Assembly: GCF_003931915.1 (NCBI RefSeq)
Contig: NZ_RSAA01000017.1
Coordinates: forward strand, 62,001-126,000
Direction of reading: 5' to 3'
Length of the DNA: 64,000 nucleotides
Source: Saccharopolyspora rhizosphaerae
Lineage (GTDB): Bacteria; Actinomycetota; Actinomycetes; Mycobacteriales; Pseudonocardiaceae
The notes beneath the pieces were generated by a model. That model did not search any database. It was not told where the DNA came from and saw nothing but the letters and a program-made list of their open reading frames with translations. The number at the start of each line of letters is the position of its first letter. Positions within the stretch are counted from its first letter, which is position 1. Shown piece by piece: positions 24,861-32,724 of the stretch. Both the position numbers and the translations under genes were made by a program.

Positions 24861-25763
24861 ATGACCGCCGTCGATGTTGCCGGCAAGGGCGCCGAGCAGG
24901 ACTTCTCCAGCCGATTGCTGGCGTCCTCCCAGACGCTCTCCTACGACCCGAGCACGGAAATCGACTGGGACGCTCCGGTGCCACCGGACCAGTACGGGCT
25001 CAACCCGGAGTGGAGCACGCTCTACGGCACGCCGCTGTGGAACGAGCTCACCGAACAGCAGCGAATCACGCTGACCAGGCACGAGGTCTGCTCGATCATG
25101 AGCACCGGCATCTGGTTCGAGATGATCCTGCAGCAGATGATCCTCCGGGACCAGTACGTCAAGAACCCCGCGAACTCCGAGTTCCAGTTCGCGCTGACCG
25201 AGGTCGCCGACGAGTGCCGGCACTCGCTCATGTTCGCCCGCATCTGCCAGAAGCTCGAAGTCCCCGCCTACTTCCCCAGCAGGTTCGTCATCGAGCTCGC
25301 GCGGGGGCTCAAGAGCATGGCTTCCGGCGAGGTCGCCTACGGCGCCGGACTCGTCGCCGAGGAAGTGCTCGACGTGATGCAGCGCGACTGGATGCGCGGC
25401 GAGAACGTCCTCGACATCGTGCGCACCAGCTCCAAGATCCACGTGGTCGAGGAGTCCCGGCACATGAAGTTCGCCCGGGAGGAGATCAAGGAGCACATGC
25501 GCAGCATCGGGCGGGTCAAGCGCCACACCAGCGCCGCGATCATCAGCATCGCCGCCTACGTCATCGTCAACGCCCTGGTCAGCCCGAAGGTCTACACCGC
25601 GGTCGGGATCGACCCCAAGCGCGCGCTGGCGGCGGTCGAGGCGAACGAGCACCGGAAGTCGTTGATGCGCAACGCCAGCGCCGGTCTCGTGGAGTTCCTC
25701 GACGAAGCCGGTCTGCTCACCCGCACCTCCACCGCGCTCTACAAGCGCGTGCACATGATCTGA
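24861..25763 (+). CDS. AurF-like di-iron oxygenase, paralogue 2
   Basis: Protein of 300 residues, highly similar to paralogue 1 over nearly its whole length (shared YDP-x-TEIDWDAP, DQYGLNPEWSTLYGTPLW, ADECRHSLMFARICQKLE and EEVLDVMQRDWMRGE). Di-iron ligands are conserved: WFEMILQQ, DECRH, AEEVL, HVVEESRHMKFAREE. It is followed after 10 bases by an FprB-type reductase gene, the same order as Rv0885-fprB in Mycobacterium tuberculosis, so it most likely receives electrons from that protein. ATG 24861 has GCGGAGGTG upstream. Substrate unknown. Confidence 0.88.
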   Translation: MTAVDVAGKGAEQDFSSRLLASSQTLSYDPSTEIDWDAPVPPDQYGLNPEWSTLYGTPLWNELTEQQRITLTRHEVCSIMSTGIWFEMILQQMILRDQYVKNPANSEFQFALTEVADECRHSLMFARICQKLEVPAYFPSRFVIELARGLKSMASGEVAYGAGLVAEEVLDVMQRDWMRGENVLDIVRTSSKIHVVEESRHMKFAREEIKEHMRSIGRVKRHTSAAIISIAAYVIVNALVSPKVYTAVGIDPKRALAAVEANEHRKSLMRNASAGLVEFLDEAGLLTRTSTALYKRVHMI

Positions 25764-25773
25764 GCCGGCGGCG

Positions 25774-27240
25774 ATGACCTACGCGATCACGCAATCCTGT
25801 TGTGCCGACGCATCGTGCGTGTCGGTGTGCCCGGTCAACTGCATCCACCCCACGCCGGACGAGCCCGACTTCGGCACCACCGACCGGCTCTACATCGACC
25901 CGCGCGCCTGCATCGGCTGCGGCGCCTGCGCCGATGCGTGCCCGGTCGACGCGGTGTTCCCGGTCGACAAGCTCACCGGTGAGCTGTCCGTGCACGCCGA
26001 GATCAACCGGGAGCGGTTCACCGACGTCCCGGCCGAACACCCTTGGGGCGAACCGCACTTCCCGCGGTCGCTGCCGTCCCACGCCGCTGCGCCGAGCGTG
26101 GCGGTCGTGGGGACGGGGCCGGCAGCCGGGTACGCGGTGCAGTCGCTGCTGCGCTCGACCGACGCCGAGATCACACTGATCGACCGGATGACCACTCCGG
26201 GCGGTCTGATCAACTACGGCGTGGCGCCGGACCACCCCAGCACCAAGCAGATCGGGCGCACCTTCGCGACCAGCTTCAAGCACCCGAGGGTGCGCATGCA
26301 CCTGGGCGTCGAGGTCGGCCGCCACGTCAGCCACGCCGAGCTGACCGAGCACCACAACGCGGTGGTCTACGCCGTGGGCGCACCCGGTCACCGCACGCCC
26401 GGCCTGCCCGGTGAGGACCTGCCCGGCACGCTCGCCGCGCGCGAGTTCGTCGGCTGGTGCAACGGGCACCCGGACGTCGCCGCCGACGCCGTGGACCTGT
26501 CGGCGGAGCGCGTCGTGGTCGTGGGCAACGGCAACGTCGCGCTGGACGCGGCCCGACTGCTGCTGAGCGATCCCGACGAGCTGGTCGGCACCCCGATCGC
26601 CGAGCACGCGCTCGCCGCGCTGCGCACGAGCCGGGTGCGCGAGGTCGTGCTGCTCGCTCGACGGGGACCCGAGCACGCGGCGTTCACGCCCTCGGAGTGG
26701 GTCGGGATCCAGCACCGGCTGGCCGGACGGATCGTGGTCGACGGCCACGGTGGTGCGGGCGAGGCGATCGCGGGGGCCGAGGACGGTCCCGCCGCGCTGC
26801 TGCGCGGGCTCCCGGTCGAGGACGTCGACTGGGACTGGGCGCCGGCGGGCGACCGCCGCCTGGTGCTGCGGTTCACCTCCGCCCCGTCGGAGGTCCTCGG
26901 CACGACCCAGGTGCGGGCGATCCGGGTCGGCGACGGCACGGCCACCCGCGACGTGGAGACCGGCCTGGTTCTGTGGTCGGTGGGCAGCCGCGGGGTGCAG
27001 GTACCGCAACTGCCCTTCGACGAGAAGACCGGGACCATCCCGAACACCGGTGGCCGGGTGCAGCCGGGCACCTACGTGGTCGGGTGGGCCAAGCGCGGAG
27101 CGGCGGGCGGCATCGGCGCCAACCGGTCGTGCGCGTCGGAGACGGTCGACGCCCTCCTCGACGACGCCGCGGCCGGACGCCTGCACAGGCCCACCAAGGA
27201 CGGCAAGGCGTTCACCAAGCTGCTGCGCTCCCGCACGTGA
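25774..27240 (+). CDS. fprB: ferredoxin fused to NADPH-ferredoxin/adrenodoxin-type reductase (FprB-like)
   Basis: Two-domain flavoprotein of 488 residues. Residues 1-70 are a bacterial 7Fe/8Fe ferredoxin with CVSVCPVNCIHP and CIGCGACADACPVDAVFP. From about 108 an adrenodoxin-reductase-like domain follows: FAD loop VAVVGTGPAAGYAVQ, GGLINYGVAPDHPSTK, NADPH loop VVVGNGNVALDAARLL and the final GWAKRGAAGGIGANR. It passes electrons from NADPH to its own iron-sulfur clusters and on to an oxygenase. It is in one transcription unit with the second AurF-like gene, 10 bases apart. GTG/ATG choice: ATG 25774, MTYAITQSCC, as in relatives. Confidence 0.93.
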   Translation: MTYAITQSCCADASCVSVCPVNCIHPTPDEPDFGTTDRLYIDPRACIGCGACADACPVDAVFPVDKLTGELSVHAEINRERFTDVPAEHPWGEPHFPRSLPSHAAAPSVAVVGTGPAAGYAVQSLLRSTDAEITLIDRMTTPGGLINYGVAPDHPSTKQIGRTFATSFKHPRVRMHLGVEVGRHVSHAELTEHHNAVVYAVGAPGHRTPGLPGEDLPGTLAAREFVGWCNGHPDVAADAVDLSAERVVVVGNGNVALDAARLLLSDPDELVGTPIAEHALAALRTSRVREVVLLARRGPEHAAFTPSEWVGIQHRLAGRIVVDGHGGAGEAIAGAEDGPAALLRGLPVEDVDWDWAPAGDRRLVLRFTSAPSEVLGTTQVRAIRVGDGTATRDVETGLVLWSVGSRGVQVPQLPFDEKTGTIPNTGGRVQPGTYVVGWAKRGAAGGIGANRSCASETVDALLDDAAAGRLHRPTKDGKAFTKLLRSRT

Positions 27241-27251
27241 GCGCGTGCTGG

Positions 27252-27277
27252 TCCGCCGCGAGACCTCTCGGGGCGGA
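27252..27277. terminator. hairpin between fprB and convergent marR
   Basis: Stem of 11 bp with one mismatch (TCCGCCGCGAG with CTCGGGGCGGA) and a 4-base loop, directly between the two stops. Confidence 0.6.
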
Positions 27278-27712
27278 TCAGCTCTCCCGCAGCCCTTCGT
27301 CGAGGCGCACCAGCAGCTTCCGCAGCTGGCAGAGCTCGTCGGCGCCGAGGTGGTCGCCGAGGGCCTGCTCGATCGCGCGGATGCGGTCGGCCGCGACCCG
27401 CAGCGCCGCCCGCCCGGCCGGCGTGGCCACGACCTGCCGGGCGCGCCCGTCGGCCGGGTCGGGTCGGCGCTCGACGTAGCCGCACCGCTCCAGGTGCGTC
27501 ACCAGCTCACCCATCGCCTGCTGGGTCATCCCGGCGGCTTCGGCCAGCTCGGACACCCGCGATCCCGCAGGGTCGAGGTAGCGGAACACGGCGTAGTGCG
27601 CCGGACGCAGCTCGTCGCCGAGCTCGGCGCGCAGGCCGTCGTTGAGCCGCCGCTCGAACGCGGTGGCGCTCTGCACGAGCAACCTGAGCAGGGTCTGGCC
27701 TTCCGCCGACAT
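27278..27712 (-). CDS. MarR family transcriptional regulator
   Basis: Winged-helix regulator of 144 residues: YAVFRYLDPAGSRVSELAEAAGMTQQAMGELVTHLERCGYVERRPDPADGRARQVVATPAGR covers the recognition helix and wing with the conserved D-x-R-x(R)-x3-L-T-like turn. MarR proteins act as dimers on palindromes and respond to phenolic or oxidative signals. A 32-bp imperfect palindrome (27719-27750) sits directly before its start and before the divergent cupin gene, so it probably controls both. No clear ribosome site precedes ATG 27712. Confidence 0.92.
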   Translation of the reverse strand: MSAEGQTLLRLLVQSATAFERRLNDGLRAELGDELRPAHYAVFRYLDPAGSRVSELAEAAGMTQQAMGELVTHLERCGYVERRPDPADGRARQVVATPAGRAALRVAADRIRAIEQALGDHLGADELCQLRKLLVRLDEGLRES

Positions 27713-27718
27713 GGAAAG

Positions 27719-27750
27719 AAGGCTACCTTGCTAATTACGAAGGCAGCCTT
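27719..27750. promoter_or_regulatory. MarR-type operator, 32-bp inverted repeat
   Basis: AAGGCTACCTTGCTAA is followed by TTACGAAGGCAGCCTT; the halves match at 13 of 16 positions. AT-rich centre, placed 6 bases before marR and 18 before the cupin gene start. Confidence 0.75.
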
Positions 27751-27768
27751 CACACGGGGGTGGGTGCG

Positions 27769-28308
27769 ATGCCGGACACGCTGGTCTTCCGCGATGGTCG
27801 CCGGGTCACGTTCGTCGACGAAGGCAGCGACGAGCAAGGCCCGTTCCTGCGCATCGAGCACCGGCTGCCACGACCCGCGCGGCAGGCGGGCCCGCACTGG
27901 CACCCGCTGCTGACCGAGCGGTGGACCGCCCGGCGGGGACGGCTGTGGTTCCGCATCGACGGACGGGAACTCACCCTCGGGCCCGGCGAGTCCGCCTCGG
28001 CCGGAGCGCGTCAGGTCCACGAGTTCCGCACCCTGACCGCCGACGTCGTCCTCGACCACGAGGTCCGCCCGCCGCTGCGGCACCGGCGCATGTTCGAGCT
28101 CTGGCACGCCCTGGACACCGCCGGAGCGACCACCCGTTCCGGGCTGCCGCGCAACCCGCTCGCGCTGGCGCTGCTCTGGGAGGCCCAGGACGGTTACCTC
28201 GCCAGGACCCCAGCCTGGCTCCAGCGCGCGTTCTTCGGCGGTCTGGCCCGGCTCGCCCGAATCCTGCGTTACGAGCAGCGCCTCCCCGGCGCCACCGCAC
28301 CGGTCTGA
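27769..28308 (+). CDS. cupin-domain protein
   Basis: Protein of 179 residues; residues 10-100 form a single cupin barrel: HRLPRPARQAGPHWHPLLTERWTARRGRLWFRIDGRE carries a likely metal site (HWHP and E) and LGPGESASAGARQVHEFRTL the second histidine. The C-terminal half is helical with WEAQDGYLARTPAWLQRAFFGGLARLARI. Cupins range from dioxygenases to sugar isomerases; no specific role is visible. ATG 27769 is preferred to GTG 27760 for spacing. It is divergent from marR and shares its operator. Confidence 0.8.
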   Translation: MPDTLVFRDGRRVTFVDEGSDEQGPFLRIEHRLPRPARQAGPHWHPLLTERWTARRGRLWFRIDGRELTLGPGESASAGARQVHEFRTLTADVVLDHEVRPPLRHRRMFELWHALDTAGATTRSGLPRNPLALALLWEAQDGYLARTPAWLQRAFFGGLARLARILRYEQRLPGATAPV

Positions 28309-28312
28309 GAAC

Positions 28313-28358
28313 GCTCCCGGGAGGTCGGACTGCTCTGCTCAGTCCGCCCCCCGGGAGC
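28313..28358. terminator. strong bidirectional terminator between cupin and efflux genes
   Basis: Outer arms GCTCCCGGG and CCCGGGAGC plus inner CGGACTG and CAGTCCG form one long interrupted stem, followed by CAGTTT on the plus strand. Stops of both convergent genes lie within 10 bases. Confidence 0.85.
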
Positions 28359-28366
28359 AGTTTCCG

Positions 28367-29809
28367 TCAGTGCACCGCCGCCGGGGCGCCGTGCCCGTCG
28401 GTCTTGCGGATGAACAGGGCCGTGCCGAAGGCGAGCAGACCGATCACGCCGGCCACGACGAACGCCGTGCGCAGACCCGCGGCGTCCGGGATGCCGGCCG
28501 GGTTGGTCGAGGTCAGCGACGACACCGTCACGAACACCGCCGTGCCGAAGGCGCCCGCGACCTGCTGCAACGTGCCCAGGATCGCGCTGCCGTGGGAGTA
28601 GAGGTGGTCCGGCAGCGCGCCCAGCGACGAGGTCATCAGCGGCGTCATCATCAGACTCAGCCCCAGCATGAGCAGCAGGTGGAAGCCGATCACCGCGCCG
28701 AGCGAGGAATCCGGGCTCAGCGTGGCGAACAACCACAGCGACACCGCCATCGCCGCCGCACCCGGGATCACCAGCGGGCGCGGGCCGATGCGGTCGAACA
28801 ACCGCCCGACCGGCCGGCCCATCAGACCCATCAGCAGACCACCGGGCAGCACCGCGAGGCCGCTGACGAACGTGCTCGTCCGCAGCACCGTCTGCAGGTA
28901 GAGCGGCAGCAGGATCGCGGCCGCGCCCAGCAGGCACATGAACAGCAGCGCGGCCAGCACGAGGGCGACCACGAACGAGCGGTGGGTGAACGGGCGCAGG
29001 TCGAGCAGCGCCTTGTCGTCGCGCTGCAACCGCAGCTGCCGGGCCACGAACACGGCCAGCGCCACGGCACCCACGACCAGCGGCACCCACGGCGGAACGG
29101 TGTGCCCACCACCGGCCTCACCGATGGCCGACAGGCCGTAGAGCAGCCCGCCGAAGCCGAGCGCGGACAGCAGCACCGACAGCAGGTCCAGCGGCACCGC
29201 GCGGGTTTCGCCTTCCAGCCGCATCCACACCGCACCGATGCCCAGCGCGATCAGCGCCAGCGGCAGCACGATGAAGAACATCCAGCGCCAGCCCAGCGAG
29301 GACAGCACCGCACCGCCGATGGTCGGGCCCACCGCGGGGGCGACCGCGATGACGATCGTGATGGTGCCCATCGTGGCGCCGCGCTTGTCAGCCGGGACCA
29401 GGCGCATCGCCGAGGTCATCAGCAGCGGCAGCATCACCGCGGTGCCCGCCGCCTGCACCACGCGGCCGAGCAGGAGCACCGCGAACCCGGGTGCCAGCCC
29501 GCTGATCAGCGTGCCGAGGCTGAACATCGCCATCGCGGCGAGGAACACCTGACGTGGGGTGAAGCGCTCCCGCAGGAACCCGGTGATCGGGATGATCACC
29601 GCCATGGTCAGCAGGAACCCGCTGGTCAGCCACTGCACGGTCGTGGTGGAGACGTGGAGGTCGACGGTGAGGTCGCGCAGCGCGACGCTCAGGATCGTCT
29701 CGTTGAGGATCATCACGAACGCCGAGGCGACCAGCACGCTGAGCAGCACGCTGGCCCTCGGCGGTGTGGTCACCCGCTCAGGTTCCGCGATCGCGGCCGT
29801 CTCGGTCAT
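28367..29809 (-). CDS. MFS multidrug efflux transporter, DHA2 family (LmrB/EmrB-like)
   Basis: Fourteen-helix proton antiporter of 480 residues. Helix 1 carries MILNETILSVALRDL with the family N-E-T variant of motif D1, then the loop WLTSGFLLTMAVIIPITGFL, helix 4 GRVVQAAGTAVMLPLL and motif C in helix 5 AVAPAVGPTIGGAVLSSLGWRWMFF. Members export lincosamides and other hydrophobic compounds. Start ATG 29809 is the first in frame with family homology. It has a possible long upstream leader: TTGACG on this strand sits near 30155, more than 300 bases away. Confidence 0.92.
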   Translation of the reverse strand: MTETAAIAEPERVTTPPRASVLLSVLVASAFVMILNETILSVALRDLTVDLHVSTTTVQWLTSGFLLTMAVIIPITGFLRERFTPRQVFLAAMAMFSLGTLISGLAPGFAVLLLGRVVQAAGTAVMLPLLMTSAMRLVPADKRGATMGTITIVIAVAPAVGPTIGGAVLSSLGWRWMFFIVLPLALIALGIGAVWMRLEGETRAVPLDLLSVLLSALGFGGLLYGLSAIGEAGGGHTVPPWVPLVVGAVALAVFVARQLRLQRDDKALLDLRPFTHRSFVVALVLAALLFMCLLGAAAILLPLYLQTVLRTSTFVSGLAVLPGGLLMGLMGRPVGRLFDRIGPRPLVIPGAAAMAVSLWLFATLSPDSSLGAVIGFHLLLMLGLSLMMTPLMTSSLGALPDHLYSHGSAILGTLQQVAGAFGTAVFVTVSSLTSTNPAGIPDAAGLRTAFVVAGVIGLLAFGTALFIRKTDGHGAPAAVH

Positions 29810-30235
29810 GGGTCGTCATGCACCTCGTTCGTGTGGGGCCAGGTGGTGGCCGCTGTTCCTCCCGGCCGGGATGCCGCCCGGGGTCGCCTCGTCGCTGACG
29901 GGTGGCGTGGTGGAGGCCGCGCGCGACCGCGAACCGGTCCTCCCGGGTTCGGTGTGCGCGACGGTCGTGCGGGCGCGGGCTGTCAGCAGTTCCTGCGCCG
30001 GGGAGTCACGTGGACCCTCCCCTTCGCGAGCATGCTCATCCCCCCAGAGCTCCGGTCCACCTCGGCGCCCGATCCGGACGACGACGTCCGTCACGATCTC
30101 GTGCGAGCGCGCGGACGCATCCCTCAACGCACCAGACCTCTCCCATCATCCGCGATCGTCAAACTGATTTTGCCGGGATGATCGAGGAACCGTGCGCACC
30201 AGCGGTGTTGGCGAAGCGGATGACCGACGTCACGT
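29810..30235. other. 425-base interval upstream of the efflux gene
   Basis: Holds the efflux-pump promoter region and the 3' side of the PepSY gene. An open frame of 103 codons ends 6 bases before the efflux gene start (29816-30127, minus strand); it has no domain and only a TTG/GTG-type start, so it is not called. No terminator was recognised. Confidence 0.4.
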
Positions 30236-31594
30236 TCAGCCGCGAGCGGCCCGCCACCGGCCCAGCGCCGTGTCGAGCACGAGGAAGCCCAGCAGCGAGA
30301 TCCCGAGCAGCGGCAGGAAGATCGCCACGAGCAGCGTCACCGCGCCCAGCGGCAGCAGCACGCGCAGCGGCACCTGGCGCCAGGCCCCGCGGGCGCTCGG
30401 AGCGCCGAAGGTCCCTGCCGGGCGGCGGTGCCACCACATCCGGTAGCCGAGGACGATCACCGTCAGCAGCGCCACCACCAGTGCCGCCAGCACGAGTTGG
30501 TTCACCAGGCCGAACAGCAGTCCCATGTGGGCGTCGACGCCCCAGCGCGCGAGCTTGGCCATGAGCGGCCAGTCGGCGAACCGCACCGTCTCGACCACCT
30601 GACCGGTCGTGGCGTCCACAGCCACCGCGTCCTGCTGGGTCGGCCAGTGCCGCTGCACCTGCTGCACCACGTAGGCGCCGCCGGAGGTCGGTGGGCTGAG
30701 CTCGACCGGCCCGGTCACACCCTGCGCCTCCGCCACGCGCAGCACCCGGTCCGGACCGACGTCGGTCCCGGTGTGCGCGGCGTGCCCGCCGTGCCCGTGG
30801 TGGCCCTGGTGCGCCGAGGTGGCCGACACCGTCGGCGTCTCCCACGAGAACGCCTCGCGCACCGCCGTCACGTTCGCGCCGGCGTGGACCGACCAGGTCA
30901 GCCCGGTCGCCGACAGGAACAGCAGTCCCACCGCGGTCCAGGTGCCGAGCACGCCGTGCCAGGACAGCAGCCGCTTCCGGCCGCGCGCACCGGTGTCCGG
31001 GAGCACGAGGCCCGTGCGGGAAGCGCGGCGGCGCCGGAACCACAGCAGCAGTCCGCCCAGCGCCACCACCCACAACCAGCTGGCGGCCAGTTCGCTGTAG
31101 AGCCTGCCGGGCTCGCCGAGGTGCAGGCCCCGGTGCAGGTTGTCGACCCAGGCGCGCACCGGCAGGGCCTGGCTGTCGCCGTAGGTCTCCAGGACGCCCC
31201 GGACCTCGGCGGTGTGCGGGTCGACGAAGACCGTGCGGCGGAAGCTCTCCTCGAGGTCGGGGGCCGCGAAGATGACCTGCGTGGTGTCGGTCGGCGTAGG
31301 TGCCGTGCGGATCGACATCAGCGACGCGCCGGGCAGCGCCGCCTGGGCCACCTCCAGCTGGTCGTGCACCGACACGGTCCGCGGGCTCGCCGGCACGTGC
31401 AGCTCGCGGCTGTGCACCAGCTGCTCGAGCTGCGGGGTGAACACGTACAGCAGTCCGGTGGTGGCCGCGACGACCAGGAACGGAGCGATGAGCAGTCCTG
31501 CGTAGAAGTGCAGGCGCAGGACCAGCGGGCGCAGCGCCGCCCCACTGCTCGTGGTCCTGCGCTGCTCGCCGGTGGTGGTCTCGCCCGTGCTCAT
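30236..31594 (-). CDS. PepSY-associated transmembrane protein with histidine-rich loop
   Basis: Membrane protein of 452 residues with four or five helices: LHFYAGLLIAPFLVVAATTGLLYVF near the N-terminus, ASWLWVVALGGLLLWF, HGVLGTWTAVGLLFLSATGLTWSVHAG and two C-terminal pairs. Between them lie PepSY-like extracytoplasmic domains. The outer loop has the metal-binding-looking stretch HQGHHGHGGHAAHTG. Relatives are linked to ferric reduction or iron/copper handling (PiuB/PepSY_TM family). The arrangement suggests a heme-carrying or metal-responsive role at the outer face. It is divergent from the formylglycine-generating enzyme gene. Confidence 0.85.
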   Translation of the reverse strand: MSTGETTTGEQRRTTSSGAALRPLVLRLHFYAGLLIAPFLVVAATTGLLYVFTPQLEQLVHSRELHVPASPRTVSVHDQLEVAQAALPGASLMSIRTAPTPTDTTQVIFAAPDLEESFRRTVFVDPHTAEVRGVLETYGDSQALPVRAWVDNLHRGLHLGEPGRLYSELAASWLWVVALGGLLLWFRRRRASRTGLVLPDTGARGRKRLLSWHGVLGTWTAVGLLFLSATGLTWSVHAGANVTAVREAFSWETPTVSATSAHQGHHGHGGHAAHTGTDVGPDRVLRVAEAQGVTGPVELSPPTSGGAYVVQQVQRHWPTQQDAVAVDATTGQVVETVRFADWPLMAKLARWGVDAHMGLLFGLVNQLVLAALVVALLTVIVLGYRMWWHRRPAGTFGAPSARGAWRQVPLRVLLPLGAVTLLVAIFLPLLGISLLGFLVLDTALGRWRAARG

Positions 31595-31762
31595 CTCGTC
31601 TCCGTCCGCGCGTGGTGCTCCTGGTGCAGATGTCGGTGCCGGGTGGGTCCCGGTTCCCGCGCGTTGCCGTCGTCACACCCGGCGCCGTCCAGGGCGGTCC
31701 GCGCCGGTCGCGCGCGGGTAACGTCGTCGCGCAGCGCAAGACGAGTTCGGGAGGTGTGCTGA

Positions 31763-32647
31763 GTGGCGGGCTGTTGCCCTCCGTCGCGTTCCGGTCCGGC
31801 GTCCGGCCCGGAGCAGCAGGTCACCCGGGGCAGCGGTGACCTGGACGGCATGGTCGTGCTGCCCGGCGGCGTGTTCCGGATGGGGACCGAGGACCCCGAC
31901 GGGTTCCCCGACGACGCCGAAGGGCCGATCCGCGAGGTCCGCGTGTCCTCCTTCGCCATCGACCCGTGCGCGGTGTCCAACGCGCGCTTCGCGGACTTCG
32001 TCGACGACACCGGCTACGTCACCGAGGCCGAGCGGTTCGGTTGGACCTACGTCTTCGCCAAGTTCCTGCCGGGACACCTGCGCAAGGAGTCACCGCGCCC
32101 GGAGCAGACCCCGTGGTGGTGCGGCGTCAGCGGCGCCTCCTGGCGTCACCCGGAAGGGCCCGGCAGCGACGTGGAGGGCCGCTGGGACCACCCGGTGGTG
32201 CACGTGTCCTGGCACGACGCGGCCGCCTACTGCAAGTGGGCGGGCAAGCGGCTGCCGACCGAGGCCGAGTGGGAGCACGCGGCGCGCGGCGGCCTCGACC
32301 AAGCCCGCTACCCGTGGGGCGACGAGCTCACCCCGGGCGGCGAGCACCGCTGCAACATCTGGCAGGGGCAGTTCCCGGTGCGCAACACCGCCGAGGACGG
32401 CCACGTGGGCACGGCACCGGTGAATTCCTTCGAGCCCAACGGTTTCGGATTGCACAACGTTTCCGGGAACGTGTGGGAATGGTGCGCGGACCGGTTCTCC
32501 GAGAACTCCGACAACCGCGCGATGCGCGGCGGTTCCTACTTGTGCCACGACTCCTACTGCAACCGCTACCGGGTCGCGGCGAGAACGTCGAACACACCGG
32601 ACAGTTCGAGCGGCAACCTCGGTTTCCGCTGCGCCGCCGACGCCTGA
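31763..32647 (+). CDS. formylglycine-generating enzyme (SUMF1/FGE family)
   Basis: Copper-dependent oxidase that converts a cysteine of target sulfatases to formylglycine. The 294-residue protein has LPGGVFRMGTEDPDGFPDDAEGP, VSWHDAAAYCKWAGKRLPTEAEWE, NVWEWCADRF and, decisively, RGGSYLCHDSYCNRYRVAAR with both active-site cysteines (261 and 266) at the spacing of Streptomyces FGE. The N-terminus MAGCCPPSRSG also fits actinobacterial enzymes. GTG 31763 has GGGAGG upstream. No sulfatase gene with a CxPSR motif is in the window, so its client is elsewhere. Confidence 0.93.
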   Translation: MAGCCPPSRSGPASGPEQQVTRGSGDLDGMVVLPGGVFRMGTEDPDGFPDDAEGPIREVRVSSFAIDPCAVSNARFADFVDDTGYVTEAERFGWTYVFAKFLPGHLRKESPRPEQTPWWCGVSGASWRHPEGPGSDVEGRWDHPVVHVSWHDAAAYCKWAGKRLPTEAEWEHAARGGLDQARYPWGDELTPGGEHRCNIWQGQFPVRNTAEDGHVGTAPVNSFEPNGFGLHNVSGNVWEWCADRFSENSDNRAMRGGSYLCHDSYCNRYRVAARTSNTPDSSSGNLGFRCAADA

Positions 32648-32670
32648 AGGAATTTCGTCCGCGAAGAAGA

Positions 32671-32717
32671 GCTCCGGCGCCCAAGAGGAAGAATTCATTC
32701 CTCTTGGGCGCCGGAGC
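32671..32717. terminator. very strong bidirectional terminator
   Basis: Perfect 20-bp stem (32671-32690 with 32698-32717) around the 7-base loop GAATTCA; the inner end is A/T-rich (GGAA/TTCC). It separates the convergent FGE and LCP genes. Confidence 0.9.
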
Positions 32718-32724
32718 GCCTGAC

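Noticed and set aside
29816-30127. 103-codon frame ending 6 bases before the efflux pump gene
   Set aside because: No domain, no ribosome site, and only TTG or GTG starts. It could still be an untranslated leader.
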